From Caldifarciminota bacterium RBG_13_43_14 (lineage in GTDB: Bacteria > Hydrothermota > Tepidihabitantia > SM23-42), in the NCBI GenBank assembly GCA_001771735.1, contig MEUM01000013.1, positions 1 to 6,465 on the forward strand: DNA of 6,465 nucleotides, written 5' to 3'. Below the pieces are notes generated by a model. That model saw only the letters and a program-made list of their open reading frames with translations, was not told the origin of the DNA and ran no database searches. Positions within the stretch are counted from its first letter, which is position 1, and each line of letters opens with the position of its first letter. Positions 1 through 6,465 of the stretch are shown one piece after another. Position numbers and translations under genes: made by a program.

Positions 1-813
1 ATCAATTTCTTTTTTCAGCAGCTCAAGTTCATTTTCGATGTCTTTTATCTTTTTTGAGTTTTTTTGCGTATTCTGCTTTTCAATATTCAGTTTTTGCCAT
101 TCGGATTGATAATCGTATTTGTAGCGTTCATAATCCTGCAAGCCGGATTTGTCCCTCCTATATTCATCGTAAAGATCACCGGTCCGACGAAAGAATAAAT
201 ATTTTTTATGCTGTTCGATCTCATCGATCGCGGTTTTAATCATTTTCTGTTTTTCGACCAGCATTGCCAGATTTTTTTCTTCATTTTCGATATTGCCGAT
301 CCGATCAAGATATTGAGCAATATCTTTTTTTCGTTGTTCTTCGCCGGCAATCAGGCGTTTTTTTTCGTCCTGCCATTCTTCCTTTTTAGGTGTGATCCCC
401 ACATTATTATATATTTTGTCGATTAATTTTATTAGTGGTATGCGGTCGCCGGTTGAGTTCATCAATCCCATTATACTGTCCCAGAATGATGTTTCCGACC
501 GGTCCGGATGAAGGGTTGAATCGGACGCCTTGATATATAACAGGTTGGCGATATCACCGGTTGGTAATTCCATGATGTCTTTTTTCGACGGAAATTTATA
601 TTTCCGGCTGGTTTTATCTTTAATTTCGATCTCGATGTTCACCGGTTTGGAATAGCGCAACTTTGTTTTTTTAAAAAGTGCATAAGTAATTGCTTCAACG
701 AATGCAGTTTTACCGGTTTCATTGAACCCGAATATCAACTCAAAATCAGCTGGTTCGATCACTAAATCACGGATCGGACCATAATCCTGGATCATTATTT
801 TATTGATCTTCAT
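1..813 (-). CDS. SbcC/Rad50/YhaN-like AAA ATPase, N-terminal part (cut by window edge)
   Basis: The leftward frame is open for 271 codons from ATG at 811-813 to base 1 with no stop, so the C-terminal part (signature motif, Walker B, second half of the coiled coil) lies outside. Residues 1-28 resemble the first strands of SMC/Rad50-type ATPases (MKINKIMIQDYGPIRDLVIE). A Walker A loop follows at 29-37 (GFNETGKTA), then 'FVEAITYALF', the usual helix after the P-loop in this family. From about residue 140 the protein is rich in Lys, Glu and Gln with heptad-like spacing, as expected for the outgoing arm of a coiled coil. The form 'FGFNETGKT' is closer to YhaN-type ATPases (FGxNExGKS) than to the GxNGxGKS of classical SbcC. 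The start overlaps the stop of the upstream phosphoesterase gene (ATGA), and no Shine-Dalgarno is visible, so translation is probably coupled. Expected role, by family knowledge: the ATPase partner that gates the nuclease on DNA ends. The exact subfamily is uncertain without the C-terminus. Confidence 0.88.
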   Translation of the reverse strand, partial: MKINKIMIQDYGPIRDLVIEPADFELIFGFNETGKTAFVEAITYALFKKTKLRYSKPVNIEIEIKDKTSRKYKFPSKKDIMELPTGDIANLLYIKASDSTLHPDRSETSFWDSIMGLMNSTGDRIPLIKLIDKIYNNVGITPKKEEWQDEKKRLIAGEEQRKKDIAQYLDRIGNIENEEKNLAMLVEKQKMIKTAIDEIEQHKKYLFFRRTGDLYDEYRRDKSGLQDYERYKYDYQSEWQKLNIEKQNTQKNSKKIKDIENELELLKKEID

Positions 814-1850
814 TTCAATAAATCGTAAAAAACTGGAAAGGCAAGTTCATAAATCTTCATACGCATAACCGGATCAATATTTGCACTTTTTTCAACAAAA
901 CGTTTTACCAGATGATGTTCCATGATCAAATGCCAGTCCTGTATATTTATGTTAATTTTAAATCCTGGATAATGACGGCTTGTGTCTTCTTCAATTTCTT
1001 TTATCTGTCCCTTGAATTCAATCTCGTTGACCGATGTAAATCCGTTTATGTAAATCGAAGGAATTATCCTTTTGTCATTGATGGTTTTCAAATAGATCAT
1101 TATATCTTCGATAATTCGGTCTTGATTGTCCGGGAATATGAAGAATTCCTTAATAACATAATATGAAGCTATGTCGATCTCGACCGGTTTTACCGTGATG
1201 GTGCCAGCGTCAATATAAACCTTGTAGATTACCCGTGGACCAACACATTTTATGTCGGTAGCTATAGCTGAGCCCGGATATGCCGCGACGGTGTTATCGT
1301 ATTGAAATGATCGATGTTGGCTGTGCAAATGACCGAGGGCCACGTAGCGCGCAATTCCCTCAAGGTTTTGCGGGAGTATCGGCATATAAGCGGTATCGCT
1401 ATCTTCGATCAAACTAAAGATGAACTTAGTATCGTATAATGTTCCATGAGCGATCAGCACGTCAATATTATTAGGTAATGAATTTATGCATTCACTGAAT
1501 TTTTTTTCCTGGTACGGTATTGCCGCGAAACGCAGGGAATCGATCTCGACCGTATGAAATGGTGTTTGGTACAAAATAATTGCATTATTCCCATAATCAG
1601 TGTCCGCACCGTATGATCGTGAATCATGATTTCCGCTTGATATGAGTACCGGTATCTTGCTTACTTCGATCATTTTTTTTACGTCGGTTCGAAGCAAAGT
1701 GCTGTCTTTATCAGAATCAAACAGATCGCCGGCGATGATGATCAGATCGCTTTTGTCTCTTGCTGCTGTTTTTATTATCCACTGCAAAACTTCAAGACGT
1801 TCTGGTCGGTTCTGGGATAAATGAAGATCAGCAGCATGGATTATTATCAT
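810..1850 (-). CDS. SbcD/Mre11/YhaO-family DNA exonuclease subunit (metallophosphoesterase)
   Basis: This 346-residue protein carries all the calcineurin-type phosphoesterase motifs in order: D8-x-H10 (AADLHLS), GDLFD at 41-45, GNHD at 73-76, H135 (IAHGT) and GHLH at 173-176. The 'YPGS' element at 191-194 is conserved in SbcD/Mre11 proteins. These residues bind two metal ions (Mn in characterised homologues). The family acts as 3'-5' exonuclease and endonuclease on double-strand ends and hairpins together with an SbcC/Rad50-type ATPase, which is encoded immediately downstream with an ATGA overlap. The C-terminal 150 residues form a capping and ATPase-contact region that is poorly conserved. 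At 346 aa it is somewhat shorter than E. coli SbcD (about 400). The ATG at 1850 was chosen because the protein then begins directly with the first beta strand (MIIIHAADLH), as usual for the family. There is no Shine-Dalgarno upstream, which fits the very short leader predicted from the promoter at 1867-1894. SbcD versus YhaO cannot be settled here. Confidence 0.93.
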   Translation of the reverse strand: MIIIHAADLHLSQNRPERLEVLQWIIKTAARDKSDLIIIAGDLFDSDKDSTLLRTDVKKMIEVSKIPVLISSGNHDSRSYGADTDYGNNAIILYQTPFHTVEIDSLRFAAIPYQEKKFSECINSLPNNIDVLIAHGTLYDTKFIFSLIEDSDTAYMPILPQNLEGIARYVALGHLHSQHRSFQYDNTVAAYPGSAIATDIKCVGPRVIYKVYIDAGTITVKPVEIDIASYYVIKEFFIFPDNQDRIIEDIMIYLKTINDKRIIPSIYINGFTSVNEIEFKGQIKEIEEDTSRHYPGFKININIQDWHLIMEHHLVKRFVEKSANIDPVMRMKIYELAFPVFYDLLK

Positions 1851-1866
1851 AAAATTTTAACATTGA

Positions 1867-1894
1867 ATTATATATGATGGTCGTGATAAATCAA
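1867..1894 (-). promoter_or_regulatory. Predicted sigma70-type promoter for the sbcD-like operon
   Basis: Reading leftward, a -35 box TTGATT (1889-1894; four of six consensus bases) is followed after 16 bp by a perfect -10 box TATAAT (1867-1872). Transcription would start near 1860, only about 10 nt before the ATG at 1850, which agrees with the lack of a Shine-Dalgarno there. A weaker alternative pair lies further upstream in this AT-rich region (TTGTAC, 18 bp, TATATT), so the start site is not certain. Confidence 0.55.
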
Positions 1895-1897
1895 TAC

Positions 1898-1926
1898 TTG
1901 ACAATGATGTTCTTACACAATATAAT
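1898..1926 (+). promoter_or_regulatory. Perfect-consensus sigma70 promoter for the peptidase operon
   Basis: The -35 box TTGACA (1898-1903) and -10 box TATAAT (1921-1926) both match the bacterial housekeeping consensus in all six positions, with the optimal 17-bp spacer. The transcript should start near 1933 and carry a leader of about 104 nt before the first peptidase gene. No extended -10 (TGn) is present. The -35 box sits 3 bp from the -35 box of the leftward promoter, so the two transcription units probably share or compete for one polymerase-binding region. Confidence 0.8.
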
Positions 1927-2023
1927 TAAATATTAAATGATAGTACAATATTTATTGCCATTAGATTTAAGTCTCGTAATATTTTTATTGATTCTATATT
2001 TATGAAAAAATCCAGAGGTAAAG

Positions 2024-2029
2024 AGGAGG
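2024..2029 (+). promoter_or_regulatory. Strong ribosome binding site of the first peptidase gene
   Basis: AGGAGG lies 7 nt before the ATG at 2037. It is a full match to the anti-Shine-Dalgarno sequence, supports this start codon, and shows that the host uses canonical Shine-Dalgarno initiation. By contrast the sbcD-like and ATPase starts in this window lack such a site, and the second peptidase has only a weak AGG. Confidence 0.85.
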
Positions 2030-2036
2030 CGGTATT

Positions 2037-4280
2037 ATGAAAAAGCTGTTCATTGTTCTCATCATTATGTTTATATCCTTAAGCGCTCAGGATATGATCG
2101 TGAGAGTATATGCAGATTGGCATGACCTCGTACGCATTGATCCTAAATACAATTTTGATATCGCGGCTGGTAAGTCCAGTGAATGGTTCGATATCGTCGT
2201 TGACCATCATGATCTGAGCCAGATTACCGCATCAGGTTTACCTTTCGAAGTGACCGTGTCCAGTTTGGAATATCAGAAAGAGTTGGTGCGCGGTACCTAT
2301 TTATCCTATGCGCAGATCAATGATTCATTACGGCATCTTGCGACAAATTATCCCGTGATCTGCAAATTTGATTCCTTGCCAATTCGTACCTATGAGAATC
2401 GCTGGATATATGGTGTTAAAATCTCTGATAATGTCAGTATTGAAGAGAATGAGCCGGGATTCTCGATTGACGGCTGTCATCATTCGCGGGAATGGGCAAC
2501 ACCTCAGGCGGTCCTCTTTTTCGCCGATTCAATGCTAAGATCGTACGCCAGCGTGCCGGAGATCGCGGAAATAATCAATACTACTCAGATATTTTGTTTT
2601 CCATTAATAAATGTTGATGGCTATGTTTATGATTATCCGGGTCAGCTTTCCTGGCGCAAGAATCGAGAGCCTTTTGGCGGCGGCATTGGCGCTGATCCGA
2701 ACCGAAATTATGGCGGCAGCATTAACGGCGAGATCGCCGGTTACTGGGGGGCGGCCGATGAAGGGCAGGTAAGCCATAACCCGGCAACCAGTTCACAGAT
2801 TTTCTGCGGTCAATCCGCATTCTCGGGAGATGAGATCCATGCATATACTACATATATAAGGCAGCACAAGATCACCACCGGGTTTTCACTTCACAGTTAT
2901 GGGGAGCAAGTAATGTGGGCCTGGGGATATAAGGCACAGGGCACATCGGATTCGTTGTTGTACAATCAAAAAGGTATATACATGGCGAGCCTTATGCAGA
3001 GATTAAGCGGCGGCGGAACTTACACGCCGGGACAATCATATAGTAATCCTTATCCTACCTGCGGCAATACCCGTGACTGGGTTTATGGCTATAATAAATA
3101 TGTTGCCGGATTGTCGGCGTTATTCTATGGATCCGAGATCGGCACTGCTTTTTATCAACCGCAAGGCGATTTGGATAATATTTCAAGACAGGTTTTCAAG
3201 GCGGCAAAATATCTATCCGGATTTGCTGATTCACTAATACTGGTTGCTGAGGGCTTTGTGCCTCCTTCATCGATATACGCCCTGGGTTCAGTCGGTCAAA
3301 ATTTCACGATCGGCTGGTATGCTTATAATACCTATGATAATCATCCCGTACGCTGGGAATTGGTCGAGCTTTCAAATTCCGGTGTGATCACGGACAATCT
3401 TGAATCCGGCACTACCCGCTGGATATTGGAAGGATTTACGTTGTCAACGACTCAGTCCCATTCAAGCAGTCATAGTTTTTTCTCGGGTAATACATCGAAC
3501 ATGAATACCGCGGTGCGCACCGCGCATCCTTATATCGTTCAAGCCGGTGATTCTTTGACTTTCTGGTGCTGGCATAATCTTGAAACGAATTATGATGTAG
3601 CAGTTGCGGAAATATCAGTAAATACAAAAGAATGGTTCTGCCTGGCTGATCGCTATAACGGCAACAGCAGCGGTTGGATCAAAAAGGCAATATCCCTAAC
3701 TGGATGGGTTGGTCAATCAGTGTATTTCCGTTTTCGGGCAATGAGCGACGAGTCGCAGAATAACGGCGGTTTTTATGTTGACGATATTTATCCGGTCAAT
3801 TACTTCAATACTGTTTCCACCGTCTCATCGAACATCACCGATACGCTTTATCAGTTCACAGATCATCCGGTCGGTCAATATTATTTTTATGTACGCGGGA
3901 ATAACAATGCCTGCGGCTGGGGTGATTTTTCTCAGCTTGAACAGGTTGACGTGATCGTTGGTATTAATGAAAGTCCAGAACCATTTAAAGTTACGGGTAA
4001 GCCTTCCTTAATAATTCAACCTAATCCCTCGGTTGATCATACTGAAATTATCTTGAATAATTTCGCGATCCATGGTGATCGAACAGCATCATTAGCGATC
4101 TATGATGTTTCTGGACGCATTATTCAGAAACTGCAAGTCCAGCTTGATGATCATGGTTCCGGCAGCATGACCTGGTCGGGTCAGGATAAGCAGGGAAGAG
4201 CAGTACCGTCCGGTATTTATTTTGTAATGATCAATACTGATAGCGTTCAAGTTGTTGAACAGATAATCATGTCGAGATAG
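2037..4280 (+). CDS. Secreted M14 zinc carboxypeptidase (A/T type) with MAM-like and C-terminal sorting-type domains
   Basis: This is a complete 747-residue exported protein. Residues 1-17 are a signal peptide (MKK, a hydrophobic stretch, then SLSA|Q). Residues 18-86 look like a propeptide. The peptidase domain spans about 87-400: the zinc ligands are H149 and E152 (HHSREWAT) and H286 (SLHSYG), substrate carboxylate binding is by N222/R223 (DPNRNYG), the tyrosine region is 347-350 (DWVY), and the catalytic glutamate is E367 (GSEIGTAFYQP). All catalytic residues appear present, so it should remove C-terminal amino acids from peptides outside the cytoplasm. Residues about 452-588 form a MAM/immune-inhibitor-A-like beta sandwich ending in 'GGFYVDDI', flanked by two segments that look like halves of a fibronectin-type-III fold. 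Residues about 655-747 ('QPNPS', 'IYDVSGR', 'PSGIYFVMI') resemble the FlgD-Ig/Por-type C-terminal domain used for type IX-like secretion or surface anchoring. It is the first gene after the strong promoter and is followed 8 bp later by a second M14 gene. Confidence 0.93.
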   Translation: MKKLFIVLIIMFISLSAQDMIVRVYADWHDLVRIDPKYNFDIAAGKSSEWFDIVVDHHDLSQITASGLPFEVTVSSLEYQKELVRGTYLSYAQINDSLRHLATNYPVICKFDSLPIRTYENRWIYGVKISDNVSIEENEPGFSIDGCHHSREWATPQAVLFFADSMLRSYASVPEIAEIINTTQIFCFPLINVDGYVYDYPGQLSWRKNREPFGGGIGADPNRNYGGSINGEIAGYWGAADEGQVSHNPATSSQIFCGQSAFSGDEIHAYTTYIRQHKITTGFSLHSYGEQVMWAWGYKAQGTSDSLLYNQKGIYMASLMQRLSGGGTYTPGQSYSNPYPTCGNTRDWVYGYNKYVAGLSALFYGSEIGTAFYQPQGDLDNISRQVFKAAKYLSGFADSLILVAEGFVPPSSIYALGSVGQNFTIGWYAYNTYDNHPVRWELVELSNSGVITDNLESGTTRWILEGFTLSTTQSHSSSHSFFSGNTSNMNTAVRTAHPYIVQAGDSLTFWCWHNLETNYDVAVAEISVNTKEWFCLADRYNGNSSGWIKKAISLTGWVGQSVYFRFRAMSDESQNNGGFYVDDIYPVNYFNTVSTVSSNITDTLYQFTDHPVGQYYFYVRGNNNACGWGDFSQLEQVDVIVGINESPEPFKVTGKPSLIIQPNPSVDHTEIILNNFAIHGDRTASLAIYDVSGRIIQKLQVQLDDHGSGSMTWSGQDKQGRAVPSGIYFVMINTDSVQVVEQIIMSR

Positions 4281-4288
4281 GTCGCCAA

Positions 4289-6465
4289 ATGAAAAAAATA
4301 TTACTGCTATTGTTCTTCGGCTCGATCGTAGCGAATGCAGCAACGATACGATTGGTTAAGATCGAACTTCCTGATCATGATGAGGTTTATAAGCTGAACC
4401 AGTACGATATTACAATTATCGATGCTGGCCCTGATTATGCTAAAGCCCTGGTTACCGATAAGAAAATCAAAGAAATAATCGCTGCCGGCTACAAGGTCGA
4501 AATTTTGATCCCTGATTATCAGGCATATAAAGATGAATTGTTTGCGCGGGGTTTTTATCGCAGTTATGATCAGGTATATCTGGCGCTTGATTCCTTGGTC
4601 ACCATGTATCCAAATATCAGTCATCTTGATACGATCGGGTATTCTGTGCAGGGGCGGGCGATCTGGGCAATGCGGGTTTCAGACAATCCCTTGATCGAGG
4701 AGAATGAGCCCGAGATCCGGCTTGCCGGTAATATGCATGGTGATGAACATATCGGCACTGAAGTTACGCTTTATTATCTTCGATATCTTTTAACGAATTA
4801 CGCTTCGAACTCGCCGGTGCAGCAATTGGTAAATAACCGTGAGTTCTGGATACTGCCGGTTCTCAATCCCGACGGCAAGGTTGCAAACTCACGATCTAAT
4901 GCAAATGGCGTAGATTTGAACCGGGATTATGGTTTTTTCTGGGGTGGAGCTGGCAGTAGTCCTGGACCATCATCCCAGATCGAGAACCAGGCAATGATGA
5001 ACCATTTATTGAGAAATGATATTGTCCTGGAATATAATTATCATTCCGCCGCTGAATATGTGAATTATCCGTGGGATTATCATCCGGCTGATCCACCCGA
5101 CAGCCAGTTTATTTTGAATATCTCGCAGATCTATGCAGATTCGGCAAACTTGACTGCGATCAATGGATACGACTGGTATCAGGTTACAGGTTCTTTACAG
5201 GATTATACTATCGGCATAAGCGGCGCACTTGCAACCACGATCGAGACCCTTGAACCGTCCGGGTCCTCAGCGATCGACCAGATTTGCTATGATAATCGTG
5301 ATGCGCTGATGGATATATGCCTCAGGGCCGGCTGGGGAATTGAAGGGGTGGTCAAGGATTCGCTGACCAATATTCCAATACCAGCAAGGATTGAATTCAT
5401 TAATCCGGATCGTATTTGTATTTATAACGATACTCAGCGCGGTGACTTCCATAAAATGGTTGCCGCCGGCACATACAGTTTGCGGATATGCGCAAATGGA
5501 TATGCGCCCAAGACCGTTAGCAATATTGTGGTTCCACCCAGCGGCTCAGTCTCAATTGGCGATGTATTATTGAGACCGGATTCATCATATTTATATGCCT
5601 ATCGGGCAGTGCTTAACCGTTATGTAAATCATGCCCAGCAATCGAATAAAACCAGACCCCGGGCTGCCCTGGGTACTGAAGATAACAACTTTTGTTCTTT
5701 AGGACAGGGCGGTTATATTGTTGTGGATATGGGTGAAAATACGCCATTAAGGAATAATCCGGGTAATGATTTTACGGTGTTTGAGGGCAATGACGGTACG
5801 AGTGAAGGTTATGAAGTATTCGTCAGTAATAACTGGAATGGGCCCTGGTCTTCATGCGGTACTGCGACCGGAACCAGCAGTTTCGATCTTGAACCGAGCG
5901 GCATGAGCCAGGCGCGTTATGTACGTGTGCTTGATGACGGTGATTCATCAAGCGGTCAATACGCGGGATTTGATCTTGATGCGATAAAGGGTACGCCACC
6001 GGTTAATGCTCCAAATGTGATGATCACGAATTATCAGATCGTTGGTGGTAATGGTAACGGCATTCTTGATCCGGGTGAAACCGCAAATTTAGTTGTTACA
6101 CTGTTTAATTCCGGTTTGTTGAGCGCCACGAATACTCAGGCTTGTCTGCGTACGAGCGATTCCTATGTTACGATTAATGATTCGATCAGCAATTATGGAA
6201 CGATACTGCCAGATTCGGAAAAGACCAATACCGGTGATCCATTTACAATAACCGCATCAAGTTCTACACCATACGGTCATTCGGTTCATTTTGATATATT
6301 GATAACGGCCGATGCTTATATGGATACACTGGCACTGGATTTGACCGTCGGTCAGATGGCGCCTTCGGATACTGGATTGTATTATGCGTACTGGTCCGGT
6401 GGTCCGCATAATCATTGTCCGGTTTTTTCCTGGTATGCGATCGACAGTACTCAGAGCGCGCATCC
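4289..6465 (+). CDS. Secreted M14 zinc carboxypeptidase (D/N type), multidomain, 3' end outside window
   Basis: The frame is open from ATG 4289 to the window end, giving 725 codons and no stop. Residues 1-17 are a signal peptide ending ANA|A. Residues 18-88 look like a propeptide. The peptidase domain (about 89-345) has zinc ligands H150 and E153 (GNMHGDE) and H252 (YHSAAEYVNYPWDY), N211/R212 (GVDLNRDYG) and catalytic E319 (TTIETLEP). The HGDE, LNPDG and GSLQD motifs place it near the carboxypeptidase D/N/E branch, which typically prefers basic C-terminal residues. Residues about 349-430 (GIEGVVKDS, then GTYSLRICANGY) match the transthyretin-like regulatory domain that follows the catalytic domain in that branch. 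Residues about 465-567 form a surface-protein beta domain (NDFTVFEG, ARYVRVLDD, GFDLDAIKG), and about 575-688 an Ig-like domain (NGNGILDPGETANL). The tyrosine of the usual 'QDxNY' motif is displaced (QDYTI, 304-308). It starts 8 bp after the previous gene with only a weak AGG site, so it is probably co-transcribed and coupled. Confidence 0.92.
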   Translation, partial: MKKILLLLFFGSIVANAATIRLVKIELPDHDEVYKLNQYDITIIDAGPDYAKALVTDKKIKEIIAAGYKVEILIPDYQAYKDELFARGFYRSYDQVYLALDSLVTMYPNISHLDTIGYSVQGRAIWAMRVSDNPLIEENEPEIRLAGNMHGDEHIGTEVTLYYLRYLLTNYASNSPVQQLVNNREFWILPVLNPDGKVANSRSNANGVDLNRDYGFFWGGAGSSPGPSSQIENQAMMNHLLRNDIVLEYNYHSAAEYVNYPWDYHPADPPDSQFILNISQIYADSANLTAINGYDWYQVTGSLQDYTIGISGALATTIETLEPSGSSAIDQICYDNRDALMDICLRAGWGIEGVVKDSLTNIPIPARIEFINPDRICIYNDTQRGDFHKMVAAGTYSLRICANGYAPKTVSNIVVPPSGSVSIGDVLLRPDSSYLYAYRAVLNRYVNHAQQSNKTRPRAALGTEDNNFCSLGQGGYIVVDMGENTPLRNNPGNDFTVFEGNDGTSEGYEVFVSNNWNGPWSSCGTATGTSSFDLEPSGMSQARYVRVLDDGDSSSGQYAGFDLDAIKGTPPVNAPNVMITNYQIVGGNGNGILDPGETANLVVTLFNSGLLSATNTQACLRTSDSYVTINDSISNYGTILPDSEKTNTGDPFTITASSSTPYGHSVHFDILITADAYMDTLALDLTVGQMAPSDTGLYYAYWSGGPHNHCPVFSWYAIDSTQSAH

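Noticed and set aside
1..60. T-rich tracts resembling terminator tails
   Set aside because: They have no preceding GC stem and lie inside the open ATPase frame as Lys codons on the other strand.
54..426. Two short rightward open frames (54-239 and 208-426) rich in Phe, Ile and Ser
   Set aside because: They are the complement of the Lys/Glu-rich coiled-coil codons of the ATPase gene, where AAA and GAA runs read as TTT and TTC. The apparent membrane-like composition is an artefact.
1851..2036. tRNA, riboswitch or small RNA in the intergenic region
   Set aside because: The region is very AT-rich with no stable stem, no tRNA-like loops and no known riboswitch core that I can recognise. Only promoters and a Shine-Dalgarno are supported.
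3436..3627. Short leftward open frame inside the first peptidase gene
   Set aside because: It is fully contained in the MAM-like coding region on the other strand, with no supporting motif.
4281..4288. Possible terminator or promoter between the two peptidase genes
   Set aside because: The gap is only 8 bp and shows no hairpin or T-tract. The genes read as one transcription unit.
4307..4624. A 105-codon leftward open frame
   Set aside because: It lies opposite the signal peptide and pro-region of the second M14 gene, whose homology and frame are clear. It has no recognisable domain or start signal of its own and is best read as an antisense shadow.

Overview
The window looks like an AT-leaning bacterial chromosome segment that uses the standard code. 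No species can be named from it. The exported peptidases, with their MAM-like, carboxypeptidase-regulatory, 'NGNGILDPGE' beta-sandwich and Por-type C-terminal domains, are of the kind common in uncultured FCB-group and WOR-3/Cloacimonadota-like bacteria. That placement is an inference from domain style only.

Layout: two divergent transcription units flank a 186-bp intergenic region (1851-2036). Leftward lies a metallophosphoesterase of the SbcD/Mre11/YhaO family (810-1850), overlapping by 4 bp (ATGA) the start of an SbcC/Rad50/YhaN-like ATPase (813 down to base 1, with its C-terminal part outside the window). Together they should form a two-subunit DNA-end nuclease complex. Rightward lie two secreted zinc carboxypeptidases of family M14 in tandem, 8 bp apart. 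The first (2037-4280, complete, 747 aa) is carboxypeptidase A/T-like, with a MAM-like domain and a C-terminal sorting-type domain. The second (4289 to the window end, at least 725 aa, open at the edge) is carboxypeptidase D/N-like, with a regulatory beta-sandwich domain and further surface-protein domains. It has no stop codon in the window.

The intergenic region holds the clearest regulatory signal: a perfect sigma70-type promoter (TTGACA, 17 bp, TATAAT) firing rightward into the peptidases with a leader of about 104 nt. A second good promoter (TTGATT, 16 bp, TATAAT) fires leftward into the sbcD-like gene and would give a leader of only about 10 nt. The two -35 boxes are back to back, 3 bp apart.

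No RNA genes, CRISPR arrays, insertion sequences or strong terminators were seen. I found no convincing new multi-gene system. The items most worth a second look are the compact divergent promoter pair, the nested domain layout of the first peptidase, the displaced catalytic tyrosine in the second, and the excess of GATC sites.
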